Below are positions 16,701-23,313 of a stretch of 64,000 nucleotides of DNA, in pieces. The stretch comes from Streptomyces clavuligerus (GTDB lineage Bacteria > Actinomycetota > Actinomycetes > Streptomycetales > Streptomycetaceae). A program made the position numbers and the translations under genes. The notes beneath the pieces were generated by a model. The model worked only from the letters and a program-made list of their open reading frames with translations, was not told the DNA's origin and ran no database searches. Positions within the stretch are counted from its first letter, which is position 1. The number at the start of each line of letters is the position of its first letter. The stretch is from contig NZ_CP027859.1 in the NCBI RefSeq assembly GCF_005519465.1, positions 558,001 through 622,000 on the forward strand, in the 5' to 3' direction.

Positions 16701-17042
16701 CCGGTCCCCGGTGCGGACCCCGTGGCGCCGCAGACGGTGCGCGACCGCGTTGGCCCACCGGTCGAGTCCGCGGTAGGTGACCCGGGTGTCGCCGTCGTCG
16801 ACGGCGGGCGCGTCGGGGGTGGCGCGGACCTGGCGCTCGAAAAGCCTGAACAGCGTCGTATTGCGGGGGTAGGACGTTCCGGTGGCGTTCCACGGGGCGT
16901 CGTCCCCGCTCCAGCCCGCCCCGTTCGCGTCGGACTCGTTCCCGCCCGCTCCGTTCCCGCCGGACCCGGACGGGCCATTCCCGGCGGAATGATTCCCGAC
17001 GGGGTGATGACCGGCCCGGTGCTTCTCGTGTGCGGCATTCAT
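13737..17042 (-). CDS. NRPS-like adenylation-thiolation-thioester reductase (A-T-R) protein
   Basis: An 1101-residue protein with three domains and no condensation domain. Residues 1-60 are a Gly/Asn/Ser-rich tail. The adenylation domain (about 65-610) shows FTSGTTGRPK (from 207), NAYGPTE, YRTGD and GRIDRQVKINGYRVELAEVE. Its hinge carries an unusual Ala/Ser/Glu/Asp repeat insert at about 512-541. The carrier domain has the phosphopantetheine Ser647 in GGGSLLAV. The reductase (about 727-1101) has the NADPH motif TGATGFLGTHLL and the catalytic YxxxK (Tyr893, Lys897). Such proteins activate a carboxylic or amino acid, tether it and release it as an aldehyde. It is divergent from the ACP-KS-oxoamine synthase operon. 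The amino acid specificity is unknown. Confidence 0.9.
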   Translation of the reverse strand: MNAAHEKHRAGHHPVGNHSAGNGPSGSGGNGAGGNESDANGAGWSGDDAPWNATGTSYPRNTTLFRLFERQVRATPDAPAVDDGDTRVTYRGLDRWANAVAHRLRRHGVRTGDRVGVVAQPRAEAVAALLGVLKAGGVQVPLDPIHPEARLAGMAEQVGLRAAVDDPRLPDLAIGVRVPMPRVTEGAGRPPAAVEEPSAADPAYIMFTSGTTGRPKAVAVPHRAPTRLVLDTPLLQAGPGDTWLATSSLAFDVSCFEIYGALLNGARLVLVDRHTLLSPAALARRIRTERATVMVLSAGVFHEAASHDPGMFASLTQLYVTADVVNPTAVRAVLRHGPPRRLINAYGPTENGIFCTAHEITGLGDEEQTVPIGLPAANSTAHVLRPDGTPAADGEPGELWVGGDGLALGYHGDPERTRETFRTGADGTRLYRTGDRVRRDAGGVLDFLGRIDRQVKINGYRVELAEVESALAAHPQLSAAVADVRTTPAGRRQLIAWAVPSADVRRRASAAAETASTQAASTEAAPAEAASADATSADATSADGVRADRGGTPGAAGRSALARGLRSFLADRLPPFMVPATIHVVDELPHNSNGKVDRRQLPDSRTRPAGPPPATKTERLVAEAWGDLLAVPDAGRDDDFFALGGGSLLAVRAVAAVRNRLAMPATHTTALLTLLLAGPTVRDFARAVDALAADSAPDGETVDFTAETRLGPEPRITTRTSTRTAPPAHILLTGATGFLGTHLLHRLLRRTTATVHCLVRADDTAHAERRLETGARRHGLTPDSTWQRVVAVPGDLTAPGFGLSPGAFDTLARTVDTVVHNAAQVNFAYPYTALRPANVTGTRTVLLLAATHGPKPVHYVSTVDTLGGDATAGRTVLDEDTPPQHPERLRTGYAQSKWVAEGLLRRAAARGLPVAVYRPYDISGPATGGVWPTNMLISALIKAIADTGTAPDARLPLDLVPVDHAADALVHLITHEPPDGRTYHLANPRPADFRLVVDRLRARGHTVRRLPAAEWLAAMAAQAAETPDAPLTPFLPMLTPPPGTDGLMDDLSGIRRDNADRALRRTGILCPPVDATLVDRCLDHLETTGFLHRAEERTTTG
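15420..15505. repeat. 15-bp repeat array in the A-domain hinge
   Basis: Tandem and degenerate 15-bp units (ggaggtcgcgtcggc and variants) encode Ala-Ser-Ala-Asp/Glu-type pentapeptides. The array lies between the core and C-terminal subdomains of the adenylation domain, where the hinge must rotate during catalysis. Confidence 0.75.
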
Positions 17043-17271
17043 GAGACCCCTCTTCGGTCGCCTGCTGAATGCGACCGTAACGGCGGCGATCGGGGTCAGG
17101 TAAGCCGCGGTTCCGCTCAGCGGGACAGGCCGTCGACGACGCGTCGGGAAGGATCTAATGTGCTCCGCATGCCCGGTGGGAACGGCGGCGGAGATCCGGC
17201 CCGGGTGGCCTTTTCGATGTCGCGGGAAGCCCTGCCCGCGAAGCGACCGCGTCAGAGGACGAGGAAACCCG

Positions 17272-17508
17272 ATGGTCTATGAAATCGTCACCGAACTGCT
17301 GATCACCGTGTTCGACGTCAGTCCTGAAACGGTCGGCTCCACCGCTTCCCTGGAGGATCTGGGGCTGGATTCACTGGCCCAGGTGGAGCTGGCCGACCGC
17401 CTCGCGGAGCATTTCGACATCCAGATCCCGGAAACCGCGTTGCGGGGTCCGACGACACTGGCCGATATCGTGCACACGGTCGAGCAGCGGCAGGGCACCT
17501 GGTCGTGA
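17272..17508 (+). CDS. Free-standing acyl carrier protein
   Basis: A 78-residue ACP. The 4'-phosphopantetheine attachment serine lies in LGLDSLAQVEL, and the sequence shows the acidic four-helix pattern of type II ACPs. ATG 17272 has GAGGACGAGG upstream; the longer frame to 17158 lacks similarity to ACPs. Its stop overlaps the GTG of the ketosynthase by 4 nt. It should carry the acyl chain used by the ketosynthase and then by the oxoamine synthase. The divergent A-T-R gene starts 229 nt away, so both promoters lie in 17043-17271. Confidence 0.93.
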   Translation: MVYEIVTELLITVFDVSPETVGSTASLEDLGLDSLAQVELADRLAEHFDIQIPETALRGPTTLADIVHTVEQRQGTWS

Positions 17509-18785
17509 GCAATACACACAGGCCCCCTACACGCAGGACAGCGAATGAGCCATGGACCGCCCGGAGGGGACCGCGTGTGGTCGTCACCGGAATCGGTGTG
17601 ATCAGCGCGGCGGGCACAGGTGTCGAGGAGAACTGGAAACGGGTGGTGGCGGGCGAACCCACCGCGGCCCGGGATTCCGTGCTCTTCGGCAGTCCGGTGG
17701 ATTTCGCCTGCCGGGTACCGGATTTCGACCCCGGTCCGCGTCCGGGCGGGCCGCAGGCGGAACGCCTCGACCGGTATGCCCAGTTGGCCATGGTGGCCGC
17801 GGCGGAGGCCCTCGCCTCCGCGGGGCTGCCCGCCTCCCCCGGCGACCCCGACCGGTGCGGGATCGTGCTGGGCAGCGTGGCCGGGGGCATGGGCACGCTG
17901 GAGGAGCAGGCCGCACGGCTGGAGCGCGGCGGCCCCACGGCGGTGGCCGGGCGCACCATGCCCCTCGGGCTGCTGAGTTCGGCCGCGGGTGCCATCAGTG
18001 TGCGCCACGGCCTGCGGGGCACCTGTCTCTCCGTGGCGACCGCGTGCGCCTCGGGCACCCAGGCGATCGGCCTGGCCCGGGACCTGGTGGGCGCCGGTAC
18101 GCTCGACATCGCCCTGGCCGGGGGCGCCGACGCCCCGCTGACGCCGTTCAACGCCGCCGCCTATGCCAGGCTGCGCGCCCTGTCCCGGCGCGCCGACGAC
18201 CCGCGCGGCGCCTCCCGGCCCTTCTCCGCGACCCGGGACGGCTTCGTCCTCGGCGAGGGCGCGGGCTTTCTCGTGCTGGAGCGCGAGGACGACGCCCGGG
18301 CTCGGCGGGCCCCGCTGCTGGCCGTTGTCGCGGGCCACGCGGCCACCGCCGACGCCCACCACGCCGTCCGGCCCGACCCCACCGGCTCCGGGGCCCGCCG
18401 CGCGATGCTCGGCGCGCTCGCCGACGCGGATCTCGATCCGGGCTCGGTGGGGCACATCAACGCCCACGGCACGTCCACCCTTCTCAACGACGCCGTCGAG
18501 GGGACCGCCATCGGCGAGGTCTTCGGCGACCGCGTGGCCGTCAGCTCCACCAAGGGGGTGACGGGCCACACCTTCGGCGCCGCGGGCGCCCTGGAGGCGG
18601 CGTACGCGGTCCTGGCCCTGCGCGAGGGGCTGATCCCGCCCACGGCCAACCTCACCGATCCCGATCCGTCCATCCCCGTGGACCTGGTGGCGGCACAAGC
18701 CCGCCGCGCCCGGCTGGACGCGGTGATGAGTAATTCCTTCGGCTTCGGCGGCTACAACGCCTCCCTGGTCCTCACCACCGTGTGA
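17505..18785 (+). CDS. Beta-ketoacyl-ACP synthase (KAS II / FabF-like)
   Basis: A 426-residue condensing enzyme. The Cys-His-His triad is intact: Cys181 in TACASG, His321 in INAHGTST and His355 in TGHTFGAAG. It is therefore a working ketosynthase and not a chain-length factor. The N-terminus has RVVVTGIGVISAAG as expected, and the C-terminus ends SFGFGGYNASLVLT. No acyltransferase, ketoreductase or dehydratase gene is nearby, so other functions would come from primary fatty-acid synthesis, or the product is used as the ketoacyl form. The last codons of this gene are the first unit of a 44-bp tandem triplication (18757-18888). Confidence 0.93.
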   Translation: MSNTHRPPTRRTANEPWTARRGPRVVVTGIGVISAAGTGVEENWKRVVAGEPTAARDSVLFGSPVDFACRVPDFDPGPRPGGPQAERLDRYAQLAMVAAAEALASAGLPASPGDPDRCGIVLGSVAGGMGTLEEQAARLERGGPTAVAGRTMPLGLLSSAAGAISVRHGLRGTCLSVATACASGTQAIGLARDLVGAGTLDIALAGGADAPLTPFNAAAYARLRALSRRADDPRGASRPFSATRDGFVLGEGAGFLVLEREDDARARRAPLLAVVAGHAATADAHHAVRPDPTGSGARRAMLGALADADLDPGSVGHINAHGTSTLLNDAVEGTAIGEVFGDRVAVSSTKGVTGHTFGAAGALEAAYAVLALREGLIPPTANLTDPDPSIPVDLVAAQARRARLDAVMSNSFGFGGYNASLVLTTV

Positions 18786-18888
18786 CCCACTCCCCGTCAA
18801 ACGCCTCCCTGGTCGTCACCGCCGTGCGACCCACTCCCCGTCAAACGCCTCCCTGGTCCTCACCGCCATGTGGCCCGCTCCCCGTCAT
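18757..18888. repeat. 44-bp tandem triplication of the ketosynthase 3' end
   Basis: Three consecutive copies of a 44-bp unit start at 18757, 18801 and 18845 (each beginning acgcctccctggt). The first contains the last codons and stop of the ketosynthase. The other two lie in the gap before the oxoamine synthase; the third is the most diverged. This is slippage or tandem duplication rather than a mobile element. Confidence 0.95.
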
Positions 18889-18918
18889 CCGCGTCATCCG
18901 CACAGGAAGGGCATCCCG

Positions 18919-20358
18919 ATGGAGATCCCCGTGGATCGTCCCCGCACCGGCGATACCCTCGGCGGCGCCCCTCCCGGCGGGGCCTCCCGCCCCCGCGTCT
19001 CGCACGGCGGGCTCTCCCAGGGCGGGCTCTCCCACAGCGGGGACGAACGGTCGCTGGGTTCCTTCGCCTCCCTGCGGGGCCGACACCTCCTGGACCGGCT
19101 CACCCCCTTCGAACAGTGGCGGCGCCCCCACGCCGAGCAGGGCGTCTGGGGCTACCACCAGCAGACGCTCAGCCACCCGTTCACCCCCCGGGCCCGTACC
19201 CGCGACGAGTTCGGCGACGAGGGGAGCGGCGTCAACCTCCTCACACAGGACTACCTCGCGCTCAGCAGCCACCCCGCGGTGCACGAGGCGATCACGGCGG
19301 CGCTGCGGGACCACGGCCCCCACAGCGGGGGCTCCCCCGCCGCGGCGGGCGACACACCACTGGCCGAGGAGTTGTGCGGACAGCTCGCCGAGTTGACGGG
19401 CATGCGCCATGTCGTGCTCTTCCCCACCGGCTGGGCAGCCGGGTTCGGCGCGGTCAACGCCCTCGCCCGCCGCTTCGACCACATCGTCGTGGACGAGCTG
19501 GTCCACGCCTGTGTGCACGAAGGCGTCGCCGCCGGCCGCTCCACCCGGATCACCCGGACACCGCATCTGGACCACGGGGCCGTACACCGGGCACTGCGCC
19601 GCATCCGGGCCGAGGACGCCGCCAACGGCATCCTCGTCATCACCGAGAGTCTCTTCTCGATGAACTCCGACACGCCCGACCTCGCCGCACTCCAGCGGAC
19701 GTGTCACGAGTACGACGCGGTGCTGCTGGTCGACCAGGCCCACGACATCGGCGTGCTCGGCCCCGGGGGGCGGGGCCAGGCCGCGGGCCAGGGGATGCAC
19801 GGCCGGCTCGATGTCGTCGTGGGGTCGATGAGCAAGGCGTTCGCCACCAACGGCGGCTACCTCGCCACCAACTCCTCCTCCGTCGCCGCCTATGTGCGCT
19901 ACTTCGCGAGCACCCATATGTTCTCCTCGGCCCTGACACCGCTCCAGACCGCGGGGGCCCTGGCCGCCGCGCGGATCATGCGCTCCGACGAGGGGCAGCG
20001 GCTCCGGGACGAGCTGCTGCGCAACGCCGGGGTCCTGCGCCGGGAGCTGGCCCGCACGGCTTCGGGCCCCGCCCCGTACACCGTCCTCGGGGTGCCCTCC
20101 CCCATCGTGCCGGTCGAGATCGACTCCCTGGCCGTGGGGCGCGCCGCGATGGGCGTCGCACGCCGCGACGGCGTCCTGCTCCACCTCGTCGAATTCCCGG
20201 TCGTCCCACGGGGCCGGGCGCGCTACCGGCTCCAGCTCTCCAGCGCGCACCGGCCCGAGGACCTCGCCCTGGCCGCGCGGGTCATCCGCGAGGCCGTCGC
20301 CTCCGCCCGCGCCGACACCACCACCCGCCCCGAGGATTCCCCCGTCAAGAGAAGGTGA
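18919..20358 (+). CDS. PLP-dependent alpha-oxoamine synthase (AONS/KBL family)
   Basis: A 479-residue fold-type I PLP enzyme. ATG 18919 has AGGAAGG 8 nt upstream. Residues 1-50 are a Gly/Ser-rich extension with repeated GGLS. The core has NLLTQDYLALSSHPAV, GDTPLAEEL, the cofactor motif LLVDQAHDIGVLG and the Schiff-base Lys306 in GSMSKAFATNGG, which define the 8-amino-7-oxononanoate synthase, serine palmitoyltransferase and KBL group. These enzymes condense an acyl thioester with an amino acid and lose CO2 to give an alpha-aminoketone. With ACP and KS upstream, acyl-ACP is the likely donor. Biotin synthesis is unlikely because no other bio genes are present. Confidence 0.9.
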   Translation: MEIPVDRPRTGDTLGGAPPGGASRPRVSHGGLSQGGLSHSGDERSLGSFASLRGRHLLDRLTPFEQWRRPHAEQGVWGYHQQTLSHPFTPRARTRDEFGDEGSGVNLLTQDYLALSSHPAVHEAITAALRDHGPHSGGSPAAAGDTPLAEELCGQLAELTGMRHVVLFPTGWAAGFGAVNALARRFDHIVVDELVHACVHEGVAAGRSTRITRTPHLDHGAVHRALRRIRAEDAANGILVITESLFSMNSDTPDLAALQRTCHEYDAVLLVDQAHDIGVLGPGGRGQAAGQGMHGRLDVVVGSMSKAFATNGGYLATNSSSVAAYVRYFASTHMFSSALTPLQTAGALAAARIMRSDEGQRLRDELLRNAGVLRRELARTASGPAPYTVLGVPSPIVPVEIDSLAVGRAAMGVARRDGVLLHLVEFPVVPRGRARYRLQLSSAHRPEDLALAARVIREAVASARADTTTRPEDSPVKRR

Positions 20359-20362
20359 CCCG

Positions 20363-21037
20363 ATGACCAGCAACCCCACCGACGTACAGATCACGGCCGT
20401 GCGCTCGGCCGCCGACCGGCTCGTCGACCGGCTGCGCCACACCGCCACCGACAACGACTACGTCGCCAAGGCCCGGGCCGGTGAACTGACCGGCGACGAC
20501 ATCGCCGCCCTGGTCCGGCTGGAGAACGCGACCCTCGACGGCGTGACCGCCCCCATCGGTCTGGCGGCGGCACGGTTCCGGAACACCCCCGCGATGGACT
20601 TCATGCTCGACATCGGCCGGATGGTCAGCGTCGACCGCACCAACATCCGGGCCTCTGCCGTCGCCTACGGAACGGCCCTGGAGGAGTACCCCGGGCAGCG
20701 TCTGGACCCGGTCGCCTACGGCTACACCGGATTCATCAACTGGGCCTGTGTGCACGCCGACGCGGAGGCGATGGCGCTGATCGCCTATGTGGACATCACC
20801 CTGTGGCACGAGGCGTGCGTCATCCTCACACCGGTCCTGCGCAAGCACCCCGGGCTCCCGCACGAGGTCGTCGAGTACTTCGCCTCGTACGAGGAGCGCC
20901 CGGACGAGGTGCTGGACGCGGCCCTGGACGTCATCGCGCACGGTGTGGCCCAGGGGTACGAGCTCCAGCGGGCCGTCGACACGGCCCGGCTGATGGGGGA
21001 CTATCTCGCCACCTTCTGGCGGGCGGCCGGGCAGTAG
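20363..21037 (+). CDS. Haem-oxygenase-fold (TenA/HDO-like) protein
   Basis: A 224-residue all-helical protein, starting 4 nt after the oxoamine synthase, so probably coupled to it. Segments LVRLENATLDG, WACVHADAEAMALIAYVDITLWHEAC and VEYFASYEERPDEVLDAALDVI recall the TenA / haem-oxygenase-like fold. This superfamily includes thiaminases and the diiron oxidases (for example UndA, BesC) that cleave or oxygenate acids and amines. Several Glu/His residues are placed so that they could bind metal, but I cannot confirm the ligand set. It is the best candidate for the unusual step of this cluster. Confidence 0.6.
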   Translation: MTSNPTDVQITAVRSAADRLVDRLRHTATDNDYVAKARAGELTGDDIAALVRLENATLDGVTAPIGLAAARFRNTPAMDFMLDIGRMVSVDRTNIRASAVAYGTALEEYPGQRLDPVAYGYTGFINWACVHADAEAMALIAYVDITLWHEACVILTPVLRKHPGLPHEVVEYFASYEERPDEVLDAALDVIAHGVAQGYELQRAVDTARLMGDYLATFWRAAGQ

Positions 21038-21076
21038 CCCCGCGGATACCGGCCCGGGACGGACCGCCCGGCGTGT

Positions 21077-21096
21077 CCCGCCGTGCGCCTGGCGGG
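21077..21096. terminator. Bidirectional hairpin between convergent genes
   Basis: A 6-bp stem (cccgcc / ggcggg) with an 8-nt loop lies between the convergent haem-oxygenase-fold and IclR genes. No T tract is visible. Confidence 0.3.
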
Positions 21097-21120
21097 CGGG
21101 GAAGGGCCGGGCGGGATGTC

Positions 21121-21924
21121 TCAGTCCCGCGCCGGTTCCGGAACGTGTCGCAGGACGCGGTGGGCGTGTGCTCCGCACTGACGCAGCAGAGCACACACCG
21201 CGGTGGGGTCGAACGCCTCCGGATGCCCCCCGGCGCTGAGCGCGGCCAGGATCTGCCCCTGGGCCCCGAGGACCGGCACCGCCGCCGTGGCGATGCCCGA
21301 AGCGGCGCCCGGAGCGGTGCCGTGCGGGCCCAGGCAGATACCGGAACGCTGGATGCCCGCCAGCTCCATCGCCAGTTCCGGCCCGGCCCAGCCGTTCCCG
21401 GGTCCCGCGGGGGGTCGCGCCCGGTCGGCCTCGGTATGCGCGAGGATGACCTTGCCCGCGGGTGTCCGGTGCAGCGGCGTGGGCTGTTCGAGGCGCCCGA
21501 CGACGGAGCTGTACCGCTGGCTGTAGATCAGTTCGACGAAGCAGGCGGTGGTGCCGTCGCGGACGCTGAGGCCGACGATGTGGCGGGTCCTCTCGTACAG
21601 CGTGAGCAGCACGGGCTTCAGCAGATGGCGCAGGAGCCGGACCTGTTCGCTCTCGCGCGGCCGGGACAGGTCCAGCACGGCCTTGCCGAGGCTGTAGAAC
21701 TCACCGTCCCGGTGGACCATCTCCAGGACGTGCAGTTCGGTCAGGAGACGGTGGGCGGTGCTCTTGGCCAGGCCGGTGGACTGGACGATCGTGGTGAGCG
21801 AGACCGGCTCACCGCTGGTCCGGACGGCGCGCAGGATGCACAGCAGCCTGCTGGCCAGTCTGCCCGCTCCGGCCGACGCCGATGCCGCGGATGCCGGCAG
21901 TTCGGATGTGCGCGTCGAGTTCAC
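21121..21924 (-). CDS. IclR-family transcriptional regulator
   Basis: A 267-residue regulator. An N-terminal winged helix (LLCILRAVRTSGEPVSLTTIV, STGLAKSTAHRLLTEL) is followed by an IclR effector domain containing the conserved RTPAGKVILAH and the AAVPVLG segment. A Ser/Ala-rich leader of about 20 residues precedes the HTH. It converges on the biosynthetic operon and is the only dedicated regulator between the two duplicated junctions, so it may control the cluster, though no operator was identified. It is followed upstream by more than 1.2 kb without genes. Confidence 0.9.
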   Translation of the reverse strand: MNSTRTSELPASAASASAGAGRLASRLLCILRAVRTSGEPVSLTTIVQSTGLAKSTAHRLLTELHVLEMVHRDGEFYSLGKAVLDLSRPRESEQVRLLRHLLKPVLLTLYERTRHIVGLSVRDGTTACFVELIYSQRYSSVVGRLEQPTPLHRTPAGKVILAHTEADRARPPAGPGNGWAGPELAMELAGIQRSGICLGPHGTAPGAASGIATAAVPVLGAQGQILAALSAGGHPEAFDPTAVCALLRQCGAHAHRVLRHVPEPARD

Positions 21925-23187
21925 GGATGTGCCCTCTCTTCCATCGGTTCATCCCTGCGCACCGGGCGCCCCTCGAACGAGGTGTGACGGCGTGCCGCCG
22001 GGGCGCGGGAAGCGCGGCGCTCCCGGGCGCGCGCCCGGGGCGGATGGTGCCGGTGGACGGCGGCGGCCACGGCGGCCCGGCGCGCGGACGGAGGTGTCGG
22101 AACGGTCGGCACCGGACCTCGGCGGCCTCGGCGGTCACCGAGTGCCGGTCACCGGGTGCTCACCGAGTGCTCAGCGGGTGCTCAACCGGGCCGGAGCCCG
22201 GGGAGGTGGCGCTGCCGCGGCCTGTCGTGGGGGCCGGTGGCGCCGGAGATACACGGGTCCGCCCCGCCCGGGGCGACCGCGCGATCAGGGACGGCTGAGC
22301 CGGACATGCACGTACACCTCCAGAACGGCGGCAGACCGCGGACGGCCCGATGGCGGGCCCGGCCGGGGACGGTGACCGGCCGTTCGTCCACCCTGTCGAT
22401 GACGGCGGCCGGACGCCGCCGAGCGAGAAGCCCATGCAACCCCACACGCAACCTGTTTCACAGACGTAGAAGTGGACGCGTCGCGAACCGTCCGCCTCCG
22501 GGCCTGTCCGCGCGTGGCCGGACCGAAGTACCCGGGGCCGTGGAAGGTGCCCCCACTCCCCCTGCCCGATGCCCCGATCCCGTCCTTTCCTCCAACACGT
22601 GAGCAAAGCATCGGAGGGCTGACGCCCGGTGCCCAGACATCGCGCGGCAGGCTCCGTCCACCGGCAGACGTCCGCTTCCGCACACCCGCCCGGCCCGCGC
22701 GGGCGGGCCGGGCGCGGGGACCGTCCCGACCGTACGCAGCCTGCCCGCCATGGTCCGGTCCTGGGACGGTTCGCCGCCCGCGCCGCCCGCACCGCGCGCA
22801 CCTGTCGTCCGCATGACGCGCCCGGCCGCACCGGGCTCGCGCCACGGCGCCGCAATCCACATCACACCGCATTGGCTGAAGCAAACCACCGGCGCCCTCA
22901 TGGCCGGGCCGCCCGGGTCGCGCCCGGTGGCCCGCGCCGCCCTTCGGCGGAGCGCGCCGCAGCCGCGGAGCCCGTTCCCCGAGTGATGCCACAGAGAACT
23001 TATTGCACCACGCAAGGACAATTTCACCTCGCGTCATTCGGCTGAAGTCATGCGCGTTCCGGCTGCCGTCCGAGGCCCTCCGAACGAAAAGGAGTTATTC
23101 ATCATCAAAGGTCCCACGGCATCCGACACATCAAGAATCCATCAACGGCCGAACCGTCAGCAGGGGTGATCGGAGGTCGAGGGCAAC
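21925..23187. other. Gene-poor region to the right of the biosynthetic cluster
   Basis: 1.26 kb with no supportable gene. Open frames here overlap one another on both strands and show no recognisable domain or ribosome site. Visible structure: a run of imperfect 9-11 bp repeats at 22137-22188 (tcaccgagtg, tcaccgggtg and variants) and a locally AT-richer island at 22995-23160 with a GGAG not followed by a usable start codon. It ends at the HxlR-tail remnant. The composition suggests decayed DNA at a recombination junction. Confidence 0.5.
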
Positions 23188-23277
23188 TGCGACGGAACCC
23201 GCCGGCAGCTCGGCCCCATCGAGCGGGTGCCTGAACGTTTCGACACCTGACGGCACCTGACGGCACCCGGCGGCACC
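23188..23277 (+). pseudogene. Remnant of the 3' end of an HxlR gene
   Basis: The 63 nt from 23188 to the tga at 23250 align without gaps to the last 63 nt of the HxlR gene (12891-12953). By hand count 46 of 63 are identical, including gaacgtttcgac and the stop. The next ~30 nt, with repeated tgacggcacc, also match and differ by one 3-nt gap. In translation QLGPIERVPERFDT parallels HLGHIEQARERFDV. No start or HTH-coding part is present. It lies 36 nt from the stop of the convergent DUF885 gene. Confidence 0.85.
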
Positions 23278-23313
23278 CGGCGGCGAGGGGCAGGGCCGCG
23301 GCGGGGTGTCCCG

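Noticed and set aside
13740..17040. Long plus-strand open frames opposite the A-T-R gene
   Set aside because: They mirror the codon bias of the real gene and contain only Gly/Ala/Arg-rich low-complexity sequence.
22160..23037. Several long overlapping open frames on both strands
   Set aside because: High GC leaves many frames open. None has a recognisable domain, ribosome site or hydrophobic pattern, and they overlap one another completely.
23075..23190. Possible small gene after aaaaggag at 23087-23094
   Set aside because: No ATG, GTG or TTG follows at a suitable distance, and the downstream frame runs into the HxlR remnant.
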